A program made the translations under genes and the position numbers. From the NCBI GenBank assembly GCA_963823525.1, contig CAWGLW010000006.1, positions 1,674,001 through 1,738,000 on the forward strand: a stretch of 64,000 bases of DNA. The letters run 5' to 3'. The notes under the pieces are model-generated. The model made no database searches, was not told where the DNA came from, and saw nothing but the letters and a program-made list of their open reading frames with translations. Positions 25,724 through 34,490 of the stretch are shown here, piece by piece. Each line of letters starts with the position of its first letter. Positions within the stretch are counted from its first letter, which is position 1. Source of the DNA: CAWGLW01 sp963823525 (lineage in GTDB: Bacteria; Pseudomonadota; Gammaproteobacteria; Steroidobacterales; Steroidobacteraceae).

Positions 25724-27517
25724 TTGTCGGAGCAGACGAACAACGGGATGGTGGTTGCCGAGGGACCGGGCGGTAACCAGGCCATCGTCCGCCTGCCCAC
25801 GGCGGTGACCGCATTTGTCGGTCGCACGTTGCGCGGCCCGGTCAATCGGCCCGTCGCCTTGCGCAGCTTCGGCGAATTTCAACAGGTGTTCGGTGGACTC
25901 TGGCAGCCAAGCCCGTTGTCTTATGCGGTAGAGCAGTATTTTGAAAACGGCGGTCGCCGCGCGGTCGTCGTGCGTGTGATCAATGGCGGCGCCCCCGCCA
26001 CTTTGTCCCTGCCCGGTGGCAGTGAGTCCCTGACCCTGCAGGCGCTGAGCCCCGGTTCGCGCGAAGTGCTCCGGGCGTCAGTCGACTATGACAACATCGG
26101 TTGCGACGAAAACGACCGCTTCAACCTCGTCGTACAGCGCGTACGCGCGCTCGGCTCGGAGCATATCGAGGATCAGGAAATTTTTCGTGGGTTGTCCACC
26201 GACCCCTCCAGCGCGCGGTTTGTCGGTACGGCCCTTCAGGACTCGATGCTGGTTCGTGTTCGAGGCAGGGTATCGGCGATCCGTCCGGACCGTACGTTTC
26301 GCGCCGGTTCACGTCACCCGATCGGCTATATTGAGTCCAACGCGGATGGCGACGACGGCGCCCCGCTGACCGACTACGACCTGATCGGCTCACCGGAGCT
26401 GCGCACGGGACTTTTCGCGCTCGGCGAGGCTGACGATGTTCACTTCCTGTGCATCCCGCCGCCGGCGCGGGATCGCGACGTGGGTCCGAGCGTGCTCGTC
26501 GTTGCGGAGCAGTTCTGCCGGGCGCGTCACACGATGCTGATCGTCGATCCGCCCGCGGCCTGGGGGGATTGCGAGACTGCCCTGACGGGCTTGCGCTCGC
26601 TCGCATTCCAGAGCGACCACGCGCTGATGTGTTTCCCGCGAATACTTGCCTATGACCGGTTGCGCGGGCACTACGAAACGTTTGCCAATTGCGGGGCGGT
26701 TGCCGGCGCGATCGCGCGCCAGGATCAGCAGAGAACACTTTGGAAGAGCCGGCCGGACGACGAGGTCCTGTTGCGGCCGGGCACCCGCCCAGCGCTGGTC
26801 CTGACCGAGGGGGAGCGGGTGCGTCTATCCTCTCACGGGCTCAACTCCCTGCAGTCGTTGCGCGCGGCAAGTCGCAGTCCGCTGCCCCTGAAGACGCTCG
26901 CCGGCGGTGCGGGGGGCAGTGTAGAGAGCAGCCTGCTCACGCGGCAGCGTCGTGTTCTGCTGATCGTTCAGAGTATCGAGCGGGGAACCCGATGGGCGGT
27001 GTTTGAAACCCACAATCGCAGGGTCGGCGAGAAAGTTGCGCGGCAGGTCCAGGCCTTTCTTCGGCCGTTGGCGAACGCCGGTCTGTTCGGCCAGCATCCG
27101 GGCGAGGAGCCCTGCCACGTGATCTGCGACGACCGAATCAATTCGGACAACGATCTTCGCCAGGGCCGAATCAATATGCTGGTTTCCCTTCATGCAAACC
27201 GGCCGGGCGAATACCGATCGTTCCTTATCACCCACTCCGCGGAGGGCAGCCGGGTGCGCCAGGTACGCTCGCGCTGGTTGCCGGCAGGAACCCGCATGTC
27301 GGTACCGAAAGACCGGCTGGAAACGGCGGACATCGAGGCGACCCAACCCCAGCGCACGCTCGCCCAGCAACTGTTCGGGTCCTACGCGGAGCCGATCCCC
27401 AGCCGCTCAGCCGATGCCGGGCACGGGGCGGCCAAAGCCGCCGCCACCGGGCGTCGCGATTTCAACCTGGTCACCGACATCCACCGGGACTTCGGCCGCG
27501 GCGGCCAGCACCTGTGA
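25724..27517 (+). CDS. Contractile tail-sheath-like protein, isolated gene
   Basis: A 597-residue homologue of phage/eCIS contractile sheath proteins. The N-terminal region reads LPTAVTAFVGRTLRGPVNRPVALRSFGEFQ followed by SPLSYAVEQYFENGGRRAVVVRV, which is the diagnostic sheath core. The C-terminal domain has SIERGTRWAVFETHNRRVGEKVARQVQAFL, GLFGQ, INSDNDLRQGRINMLVS and EYRSFLI, equivalent to the inner sheath domain. The usual N-terminal PGVYVEE linker strand is not evident; the protein begins SEQTNNGMVVAEGPGG. Start is a TTG at 25724 with a strong GGGGGAG site 8 bases upstream. No tube, baseplate, spike, ATPase or phage gene is nearby. The last 37 codons overlap the antisense oxoprolinase gene. 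Role unknown. Confidence 0.83.
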   Translation: MSEQTNNGMVVAEGPGGNQAIVRLPTAVTAFVGRTLRGPVNRPVALRSFGEFQQVFGGLWQPSPLSYAVEQYFENGGRRAVVVRVINGGAPATLSLPGGSESLTLQALSPGSREVLRASVDYDNIGCDENDRFNLVVQRVRALGSEHIEDQEIFRGLSTDPSSARFVGTALQDSMLVRVRGRVSAIRPDRTFRAGSRHPIGYIESNADGDDGAPLTDYDLIGSPELRTGLFALGEADDVHFLCIPPPARDRDVGPSVLVVAEQFCRARHTMLIVDPPAAWGDCETALTGLRSLAFQSDHALMCFPRILAYDRLRGHYETFANCGAVAGAIARQDQQRTLWKSRPDDEVLLRPGTRPALVLTEGERVRLSSHGLNSLQSLRAASRSPLPLKTLAGGAGGSVESSLLTRQRRVLLIVQSIERGTRWAVFETHNRRVGEKVARQVQAFLRPLANAGLFGQHPGEEPCHVICDDRINSDNDLRQGRINMLVSLHANRPGEYRSFLITHSAEGSRVRQVRSRWLPAGTRMSVPKDRLETADIEATQPQRTLAQQLFGSYAEPIPSRSADAGHGAAKAAATGRRDFNLVTDIHRDFGRGGQHL

Positions 27518-30500
27518 TTGACCGCCACACCTGAGCAGGCGATTGACGCCCGTCGAGCCGGGGTGACCGCCGGCCAGTCCAAAGGGCGCGATGCGCCGGT
27601 GATTCGACACGATGGCCATCGTCATCGGCGCCAGAAATTCCACCCGTCGAAGCAGTCCATCGCCGCCGTTGTGCAGGCCGCGACCGCCCGAGCCTCGGCG
27701 AACTGAGAACTCCCTGACCAGCACGGGGAACCGAGTCTCGAGAACTTCCGGGTCGGTGAGCCGCGAGTTGGTCATGTGTGTCTGGATGCCGCTTGCTCCG
27801 TCGTAGCCCGGCCCGGCACCGGCGCCACCGGCGATCGTCTCGTAGTACTGGAAGTGTTCGTCCCCAAAGGTGAAATTGTTCATCGTGCCCTGCGAAGCGG
27901 CCTGCAGTCCGAGCGCGCCGTAAATTGCATCGACAATGCATTGCGAGGTCTCGACGTTGCCCGCGGCTACGGCATGCGGCGGCGTCGGATCGAGCATCGA
28001 AGCCGTCGGTACGCGGATGCGCAGGGGCCTCAGGCAACCTGCGTTGAGTGCTATTGGCTCGTCGATCAGGCTTCGAAACACGTAGAGCACCGCTGCGGTC
28101 GTGACGGCCCTCGGCGCGTTGAAATTGTTGCTCTGTTGCTCAGAGGTGCCAGCGAAGTCCAGCGTGGCTTCGCCGAGGTGTTTGTCTATGGAGATTCGCA
28201 CGCAAATGCGCTGAGCGTTGTCGAGTTCGTACTCGAAGCGGCCATCGTGAAGTTGGCGAATCGCACGGCGCATGCACTGCTCTGCGTTGTCCTGAACGTG
28301 ATGCATGTAAGCGAGCAGGGTGTCGAGCCCTTGTTCGAGAGCCGCTCGCTTCAGTTCGCGGATACCCCGCGCATTGGCGGCCAGCTGCGCGCGCAGGTCG
28401 GCGAGATTCTGTGTCGGGTTGCGCGCGGGCCAGCGCGTGCCGCCGAGCAGGCTGCGCACCAACGCTTCGTCGAACATCCCATCGCGCACGATGCGCGTCG
28501 GCGGAACCAACGCACCCTCGTCCGCGATGTCCCGGCTGTGAGGCGGCATGGAGCCTGGCGTGATACCGCCGACGTCAGCATGGTGGGCGCGCGAGGCGAC
28601 GAAAAACAACAGTCCGCCTTGGTCGTCGTCAAATACCGGGCTGACTACGGTCATATCGGGCAGGTGCGTACCGCCATCGTAAGGGGAATTCAACAGGTAA
28701 GCATCGCCCGGCCGGAAATCGCGCCCGTGGCGGGCGACAACCGCATCCACGCTGGCGCCCATTGAACCGAGATGTACCGGCATGTGCGGCGCATTGGCGA
28801 CGAGATTCGCGGCCCCGTCGAACAGTGCGCAGGAGAAGTCCAGCCGTTCCTTGATGTTCACGGAACTCGCTGTCTGCCGCAATACGACGCCCATCTGTTC
28901 GGCCACGTGCATGAAAAGACCATCAAAGATTTCCAGCTTCATCGGATCCGGACGATGCTCCACGCCCTGCCCAGGTCGGGTGTGCGGCTGCGGTCCAGGC
29001 TTCAGTACCACCCGGGCGTCGGCATCGCAGCCGGCACGCCAGCCGGGCGCCAGCCATCCGGTTGACCCCGCATCGGTGATCAGCGCCGGTCCGGCCAGGG
29101 GCGGCTGACCCCGGAGTCCGGCCCGATCGAGGAGCGCGCCCGTCTGCCAGCGGCCACCAGACCAGAGCGACACGTCGCCGTTGCCGGTCGCGGGGGGCGC
29201 ATCGGCACTCGATGTCTTCGCCTCGGACATGGGCGGCGTGGTCCGTTCGATGGCTTCGGCAGCGACGCCGGCAATGATGACCGGACTGCCTGTGTGCTCG
29301 AAGCCGTAAAGTCCGTGGTGTCGCGCGGTAAACTCAGCCAGCATCGCGCCGGCTGGCTGCCAGGGCACCTCAAGCGCCGTATCCGAACCTTCAAGTCGCA
29401 GCTGGGCACTGCGTTCAATCGTTATCCCTTGTTCGGCCACTCCCTGCCGTGCCAGTTCGCCCCGGACGTCGCGTTCGAGCCGCCGGAGTGCGTTGTCCGC
29501 CGCGGTCTGACCGTCTGCAGTCAGCATCAGCTCGATGCTGCATCGGCGCAGGCAACGCCGGGCGGCGAGGCCTATTCCATAGGCGGATAAGACGCCCGCC
29601 AGCGGGTGCAGCAGGATTTCACTGATACCGAGCGCCTCGCCGACCGCACAGGCAAACTGGCCTGCGGCGCCGCCGAATGACAGCAGCGTAAATTGCGCCG
29701 GGTCGTGGCCATGTCGAAGGCTCAATTCGCGAATCGCGTTGGCCATGCGTGCGACGGCCACCGAAACAAACGCATCGGCGATGCTCTCGACACTGTGTGC
29801 AGGACCGCCTGCCCGGGCGACGGAGTCGGCGATGCGCGCCAGTGCGTCACGGGACGCAGCGACGTCCAGGATCTCGTCGCAGGATGGGCCGAACAGTCGC
29901 GGAAACCGCTCCGGGCGTATTCGGCCCAGCACGACGTTGCAGTCGGTCAGCGTCGCCGGCCCGCCCTGCCGATAGCAGGCGGGCCCAGGGTCCGCGCCGG
30001 CTGAGTCCGGGCCCACCTGCAGCCGCCCGCCAGTGAAATGCAGTATCGAACCGCCTCCGGCCGCGATCGTGTGGACATCCATCATCGGCGCCTCGAGACG
30101 TACCCCGTCGATCTCCGATTCGAAGCGACGCGGCAGCTCGCCCGCAAAAATGCTGATGTCGGTCGACGTCCCGCCCATGTCCAGTCCAATGAGCTTGCGA
30201 GGTTGATCGCCGCCGCCCGCCGCAATCAGTCCGACCACTCCCCCGGCCGGGCCGGAGAGGATCGCGTTGATACCTCGAAAGCCCGCCGCATCGACGAGCC
30301 CGCCGCTGCTCTGCATGAACGACAGCCGCGGGCTGCCGAAGCGCGCGGCAACCCCTTTCCTGAACTGCTGCAGATAGCGCATGAGAACCGGCGAGAGGTA
30401 GGCGTCGGCCACGGCGGTGTCGCCGCGTGCGACCAGCCCCAGCAGCGGTGCCACTTCGTGCGACGTGACGATTTCCTCGAAACCCATTTCGCGCGCGATG

Positions 30501-31042
30501 CCAGCTGCACTCAGTTCGTGCGCCGGATAGCGGAAACCGTGCACGAACGCAATTGCGATCGAGCGAAGCGCTCGTTGACGGGCGGCCGCCAGGTCGCGGC
30601 GCAGTGCTTTCTCGTCAAGTGCAACGAGTACCCTTCCCTGCGCGTCGACCCGCTCTATCGCCTCGACGACGTCTTCATGCAGGACATCCGGCAGATCGAT
30701 TCGGCGAGCAAAGATATCCGGGCGGTTCTGGTAGCCGATTCGCAGCACGTCGCGGAAGCCGCGGGTGGTGAGCAGGACGGTGGGTTCGCCTTTGCGTTCC
30801 AGCAGTGCGTTGGTTGCTACCGTAGTACCGAGACGGATGGATTCAACCGGGGCATCGTGCGGATGGGCCGCGAGCACCTCTTCGATCCCGCGGACCGCCG
30901 GGTCCGTCGCGCCCTGTGGATCGGAGGAGAGCACCTTGTGGACGTGGAGCTGACCATCCGGGCTCCAGGCCACGATATCCGTGAACGTACCGCCCCTGTC
31001 GATCGCAAATCGCCAGCCGGTGGGTCTCTCTTGTGCGGGCAT
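27407..31042 (-). CDS. Hydantoinase/5-oxoprolinase, fused A and B domains
   Basis: A 1211-residue protein joining HyuA-like (about residues 1-690) and HyuB-like (about 700-1205) halves, as in eukaryotic-type and some bacterial 5-oxoprolinases. The A half has the ATPase motifs DRGGTFTDIVAW, LGTTVATNALLERKG and IGLDMGGTSTDIS with GGGS. The B half has KLEIFDGLFMHVAEQMG, SVNIKERLDFSCALFD, YDGGTHLPDMTVV, GNVETSQCIVDAIYGALG and the terminal TPGGGGFG. It probably uses ATP to open 5-oxoproline (to glutamate) or a hydantoin-like ring. The ATG at 31042 is chosen; the open frame continues 32 codons upstream without merit. Its 3' end overlaps the tail-sheath gene by 111 bases. Confidence 0.92.
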   Translation of the reverse strand: MPAQERPTGWRFAIDRGGTFTDIVAWSPDGQLHVHKVLSSDPQGATDPAVRGIEEVLAAHPHDAPVESIRLGTTVATNALLERKGEPTVLLTTRGFRDVLRIGYQNRPDIFARRIDLPDVLHEDVVEAIERVDAQGRVLVALDEKALRRDLAAARQRALRSIAIAFVHGFRYPAHELSAAGIAREMGFEEIVTSHEVAPLLGLVARGDTAVADAYLSPVLMRYLQQFRKGVAARFGSPRLSFMQSSGGLVDAAGFRGINAILSGPAGGVVGLIAAGGGDQPRKLIGLDMGGTSTDISIFAGELPRRFESEIDGVRLEAPMMDVHTIAAGGGSILHFTGGRLQVGPDSAGADPGPACYRQGGPATLTDCNVVLGRIRPERFPRLFGPSCDEILDVAASRDALARIADSVARAGGPAHSVESIADAFVSVAVARMANAIRELSLRHGHDPAQFTLLSFGGAAGQFACAVGEALGISEILLHPLAGVLSAYGIGLAARRCLRRCSIELMLTADGQTAADNALRRLERDVRGELARQGVAEQGITIERSAQLRLEGSDTALEVPWQPAGAMLAEFTARHHGLYGFEHTGSPVIIAGVAAEAIERTTPPMSEAKTSSADAPPATGNGDVSLWSGGRWQTGALLDRAGLRGQPPLAGPALITDAGSTGWLAPGWRAGCDADARVVLKPGPQPHTRPGQGVEHRPDPMKLEIFDGLFMHVAEQMGVVLRQTASSVNIKERLDFSCALFDGAANLVANAPHMPVHLGSMGASVDAVVARHGRDFRPGDAYLLNSPYDGGTHLPDMTVVSPVFDDDQGGLLFFVASRAHHADVGGITPGSMPPHSRDIADEGALVPPTRIVRDGMFDEALVRSLLGGTRWPARNPTQNLADLRAQLAANARGIRELKRAALEQGLDTLLAYMHHVQDNAEQCMRRAIRQLHDGRFEYELDNAQRICVRISIDKHLGEATLDFAGTSEQQSNNFNAPRAVTTAAVLYVFRSLIDEPIALNAGCLRPLRIRVPTASMLDPTPPHAVAAGNVETSQCIVDAIYGALGLQAASQGTMNNFTFGDEHFQYYETIAGGAGAGPGYDGASGIQTHMTNSRLTDPEVLETRFPVLVREFSVRRGSGGRGLHNGGDGLLRRVEFLAPMTMAIVSNHRRIAPFGLAGGHPGSTGVNRLLRCGGQSQVLAAAAEVPVDVGDQVEIATPGGGGFGRPVPGIG

Positions 31043-31119
31043 CAGCCGACTGTCGCATGCAGCAACGCTGGCAGGCAAACCCGGGAGCAGCTTGTCCGTA
31101 CAGGCGGTGTGTCGATAGC

Positions 31120-31494
31120 ATGTCCGGTATGACTCCAACCGTGGATGCTGTCCGTGACTCGATTATGGATGTCATCGCCCGCATCCCGTCCGGAAAGGTG
31201 ACCACTTACGGTGCGGTTGCCCGGCAGGCAGGCTGGCCGCGCCACTCCCGACTGGTGGGCCGGGTTCTATCGGCATTGCCGCAGGGCAGCGCGTTGCCCT
31301 GGCATCGGGTGCTTGCCTCGGGCGGTCGTATCGCGTTGCCTGAGGGATCGCGGGCACGCTGTGAACAGCTCGAACGCCTTGGAGAGGAGGGCGTCGATGT
31401 GACCGGTGGCCGGGTAAACCTGCGGAACTACGGCTGGAAGGCATCCGCCGAAGACCTGGATCGCTGGCTTTGGAGGCCCGGCGATGAGAACTAG
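31120..31494 (+). CDS. Alkyltransferase-like protein (MGMT family, ATL)
   Basis: A 124-residue member of the DNA methyltransferase C-terminal-domain family. Helix-turn-helix and Asn-hinge region GKVTTYGAVARQAGWPRHSRLVGRVLSAL are followed by ALPWHRVL. The active-site PCHR of true O6-alkylguanine methyltransferases is PWHR here, so it cannot accept alkyl groups and instead flags O6-alkyl lesions for nucleotide excision repair (Atl1/YbaZ type). The ATG at 31120 is used; a second ATG three codons later is possible. It diverges from the oxoprolinase gene. Family call is firm; the flagging role is by homology. Confidence 0.92.
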   Translation: MSGMTPTVDAVRDSIMDVIARIPSGKVTTYGAVARQAGWPRHSRLVGRVLSALPQGSALPWHRVLASGGRIALPEGSRARCEQLERLGEEGVDVTGGRVNLRNYGWKASAEDLDRWLWRPGDEN

Positions 31495-31566
31495 GCCGCG
31501 CATACTGCAATCTGCTCGGCTTATGATGACCATGCGTCCGCATTTAAATCCAGACAAGGCATCACG

Positions 31567-32079
31567 ATGACAGACCGCTACGTGGTTTTTTCGCACGGCC
31601 AGGACAGCGAGCCCTGGGGCAGCAAGATTTCAGCGATGGCCGAAATCGCCAGGGAAGAGGGGTTTACGGTCGAGTCCGTCGATTATCGCGGCATCGACGA
31701 CCCGGCGACGCGTGTGACCCGATTGCTGGCTTTCTGCAAGGACCTGCGGGGGTCGCTGGTGCTGGTGGGTTCGAGCATGGGCGGGTACGTATCGGTCGCA
31801 GCCTCATCACTGTTGCAGGCACGCGGCATGTTCCTGCTCGCACCCGCCCTCTACATGCCCGGCTATGAAAAAATCAGTCCGAGGCCGGCGAATTGTCCGA
31901 CGGCCATCGTGCACGGGTGGCGCGATGAAGTCATTCCGGTCGACAACAGCATCCGGTTTGCGCGGGAACACAAAGCGGTGCTGCACGTGCTCGATTCTGA
32001 CCACCGGTTGCTGGACCAGATCCGCGCGATAAACCATTTCTTCGCCTATTTTCTATTTACCGTTGACGAGTTGCATTAG
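31567..32079 (+). CDS. Small alpha/beta hydrolase
   Basis: A 170-residue alpha/beta-fold hydrolase. The nucleophile elbow is VGSSMGGYVSVA (Ser in GSSMG), the acid is probably Asp in VHGWRDEVIPVD and the base His in DSDHRLLDQI, giving a full triad. The oxyanion-hole segment VVFSHGQDSEPWG lies at the N-terminus. Its small size, with no lid domain, resembles YqiA/DUF-type esterases that act on small acyl esters or CoA thioesters. A purine-rich AAGG precedes the ATG. It may share a transcript with the alkyltransferase-like gene (72 bases upstream). Substrate unknown. Confidence 0.86.
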   Translation: MTDRYVVFSHGQDSEPWGSKISAMAEIAREEGFTVESVDYRGIDDPATRVTRLLAFCKDLRGSLVLVGSSMGGYVSVAASSLLQARGMFLLAPALYMPGYEKISPRPANCPTAIVHGWRDEVIPVDNSIRFAREHKAVLHVLDSDHRLLDQIRAINHFFAYFLFTVDELH

Positions 32080-32284
32080 GCGCGATTTCGCCTTCGGTTG
32101 ACTCCATGCTGTTCGTCCCTCGTTGCTCGAGGGCTGGATTCGCAGGCTGCGTCCGCTGCCCTGGGCTCCGTGCGTACACACCCTTATTAGAGCAACAGCC
32201 CTTAGCCCGGTATCCTGCCCCGAAACCTGTGATATCGGCGCACCTGCAAGGCAGGTTGCTGCCCCACACATAGAGGCCGGACAT

Positions 32285-33565
32285 ATGACGCCGTCCCTGG
32301 ACAAGTACACGATGCCGCAGTCGCTTGGCACCATTGCGACGCGGCGATTCCACGTCATGGCCAAGCCGGCCGGATCGGCCTGCAATCTCGACTGCACCTA
32401 TTGCTATTACCTCAGCAAGCGGGAACTCGTGGGAGGGCCGGGCGCCGGACACATGAGCGATGAGTCGCTCGAATCGTTTGTCCGTAACTACATTGAGAGC
32501 GTGACGGCGGAGGAAATCGTGTTCTCCTGGCAGGGTGGTGAACCGACATTGCTCGGGCTCGGCTTCTTCGAGAAAGTTGTCGCGCTGCAACGCAAGCATG
32601 CCAAGGCCGATCAGCGAATCGAGAATGATCTGCAAACCAATGGCACGCTGCTGGACGAGGACTGGGCCCGCTTCCTCAAGCGTCACCGGTTCCTGGTTGG
32701 TTTGTCCATTGATGGTCCCAGAGAAGTCCACGATCGGTTCCGCCTGGATAAGCACGGCGAGCCAACTTTCGATAAGGTGGTGGCGGCCGCGGGCTTGCTG
32801 CGCCGGTTCGAGGTCCCGTTCAACACCCTTAGCTGCGTCCACCGCTACAACGCGACGAAGCCGCTCGACGTTTACCGGTTCCTGCGCCGGGAAATCGGAT
32901 CGACCTACCTGCAGTTCATTCCGATCGTCGAGTTTCGCGGGTTCGAGAGCACGGCACCCGGGACCTGGGAGCCGTCGAGCCTGCCGGTCGTCGGCACGCC
33001 GGAATCGAAGCCCGGGCACCCGGACTCGGTGGTCACTGACTGGTCGGTGGACGCGGAAGAATACGGCTATTTTCTATGCAAAGTCTGGGACGAGTGGCAG
33101 AGCCGTGACGTCGGCAAAGTACTGGTCAACTTCTGCGAGACGCTGGTCGCCCAACACATGGGGCAACCCTCGCAACTCTGCGTTTTTGCGGAGTACTGCG
33201 GCAAGGGTCTGGCGATCGAGCACGATGGCCGTGTCTACGCCTGCGACCACTACGTTTACCCGGAGTACCGAAGAGGGAATGTGCATTCCCGCAAGCTGGC
33301 CGACATGGTCTTCGACCCGGAGCAGGTGCGGTTCGGGTACGCCAAGTCTGAGAAGCTGCCGAAGTACTGTCTGGACTGCGCTTTCCTGGGCGATTGCTGG
33401 GGCGAGTGCCCGAAGAATCGCCTGCTACGCACTCCCGATGGCGAGCCTGGGCTCAACTACCTGTGCCCGGGACTCAAACGTTTCTTTGCGCATGCCGTGC
33501 CCGAGGCCAAACGCATGGCCAAACGGCTCCACGCCGCGCCGGCGGCACCGCATCCCCGAATGTGA
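32285..33565 (+). CDS. Anaerobic sulfatase-maturating-type radical SAM enzyme
   Basis: A 426-residue radical SAM protein. CNLDCTYCYY near residues 33-42 binds the SAM [4Fe-4S] cluster, WQGGEPTL is the GGEP motif and the C-terminal SPASM region supplies auxiliary-cluster cysteines (CVFAEYCGKG, CDHYVYPEY, CLDCAFLGDCWGECP). This matches anSME/AslB/AtsB enzymes, which oxidise a Cys or Ser of sulfatases to C-alpha-formylglycine. The ATG at 32285 has GAGG upstream. No sulfatase gene lies in the window, so the partner is elsewhere, or the enzyme acts on another peptide. AslB-like radical SAM enzymes are also possible. Confidence 0.93.
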   Translation: MTPSLDKYTMPQSLGTIATRRFHVMAKPAGSACNLDCTYCYYLSKRELVGGPGAGHMSDESLESFVRNYIESVTAEEIVFSWQGGEPTLLGLGFFEKVVALQRKHAKADQRIENDLQTNGTLLDEDWARFLKRHRFLVGLSIDGPREVHDRFRLDKHGEPTFDKVVAAAGLLRRFEVPFNTLSCVHRYNATKPLDVYRFLRREIGSTYLQFIPIVEFRGFESTAPGTWEPSSLPVVGTPESKPGHPDSVVTDWSVDAEEYGYFLCKVWDEWQSRDVGKVLVNFCETLVAQHMGQPSQLCVFAEYCGKGLAIEHDGRVYACDHYVYPEYRRGNVHSRKLADMVFDPEQVRFGYAKSEKLPKYCLDCAFLGDCWGECPKNRLLRTPDGEPGLNYLCPGLKRFFAHAVPEAKRMAKRLHAAPAAPHPRM

Positions 33566-33605
33566 GACGTCGCGCGCTGAGTGGCTGGCTTCGTGTATCG
33601 GCTGG

Positions 33606-34118
33606 CTAATCCTTTTTTGGCGGCGCGACCAGCATCCCGCGAAGCACGCCCGGCCCAAGCGAGCGGCTTACTGCCTGTACGGCTACGTAGGGCGTCAGTA
33701 CGAGCATCAACAGCACGGAAGACGCCAGCATCTCAAGAAATGATCGTTGCTTGAACTCGCCCAGTGTTTCAGCAAGTGAATGCCCGTGATACAAGCCGAC
33801 GAGCAATTCCTCCACCATGGTGAGCACGAACAGCAGCAGGAAGAGCAAAATGACTTTTCGCCATATGTATTGCCACAGGGACCTGGATTTCAATCTTGAG
33901 CCGATGCCAGCCGCTTCGCCGATCAGCGCGAACTTCCCAAGTATCAGCGCCTTGCCGGCCGCCAGGCCAAGCAGGCTTACGCCCGGGGGCGGGCCACCAA
34001 GGACAGCGGACTTGTAGAACAGGATCGCGCTGAAACAGACGAACAGGTAGGTCGCGATCCGCCCGTACTCGCGCAGTTCGCTACGGAGTCTTTCCTTCAC
34101 GGGCTTGCTTTCCGACAT
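33606..34118 (-). CDS. Hypothetical inner-membrane protein
   Basis: A 170-residue protein with a charged N-terminus (SESKPVKERLRSELREYGR) and about four transmembrane segments: TYLFVCFSAILFYKSAV, SLLGLAAGKALILGKFALIGEA, YIWRKVILLFLLLFVLTMVEELLVG and MLASSVLLMLVLTPYVAVQAV. A Pro-rich loop (GGPPPG) lies after the first segment, and the tail ends VAPPKKD. A strong GGAGG site 7 bases upstream fixes the start at 34118. I do not recognise the family. It converges on the sulfatase-maturase gene (40 bases apart) and borders the IS21 scar. Confidence 0.72.
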   Translation of the reverse strand: MSESKPVKERLRSELREYGRIATYLFVCFSAILFYKSAVLGGPPPGVSLLGLAAGKALILGKFALIGEAAGIGSRLKSRSLWQYIWRKVILLFLLLFVLTMVEELLVGLYHGHSLAETLGEFKQRSFLEMLASSVLLMLVLTPYVAVQAVSRSLGPGVLRGMLVAPPKKD

Positions 34119-34158
34119 GCCTGACCTCCGTCCGAGCGCTGCCACTGATGTCCGCAGA

Positions 34159-34490
34159 TCACCGCAGGCGGGAGGGCGGTGCGCCGCCCCCGAACGTCTT
34201 GCGCGGCAACCATTTTACCCGATCGGGCCGGGGCAGAGCACGCAACTCTCCGTTGTGTTTTTCAGCCTCCGCCATGCCCTTGCGAACCGCTGCGTCGGCG
34301 GCCCGATTAGCGTCATGCACTTCGACCGTGACCTGCTCCACGTGGCCCGCGAACCTCGATCGTGCCTCCGAGCCCGTGAATTCAACGGCAGGTGTGGCGA
34401 GATCGATGCCAACGTCTGCCGCCTTCTTCCCCGGGAAGACCATCGGCTGGGTTCGTTCGATGGCGCCCCTCGCCGACTTTGGGGTCCTGA
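34159..34490 (-). pseudogene. 3' end of a gene cut by the IS21 element
   Basis: An open frame on the minus strand runs from the IS border without any start codon near it, entering as VRTPKSARGAIERTQPMVFPGKK, then FTGSEARSRFAGHVEQVTVEVHDANRAADAAVRKG and ending PRKTFGGGAPPSRLR. Codon use looks genuine. The N-terminal part is not found on the far side of the element, where a patatin remnant in the opposite direction lies instead. It may be a truncated gene brought next to the IS by deletion. Family not recognised; some internal Met could restart it, so expression is possible. Confidence 0.5.
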
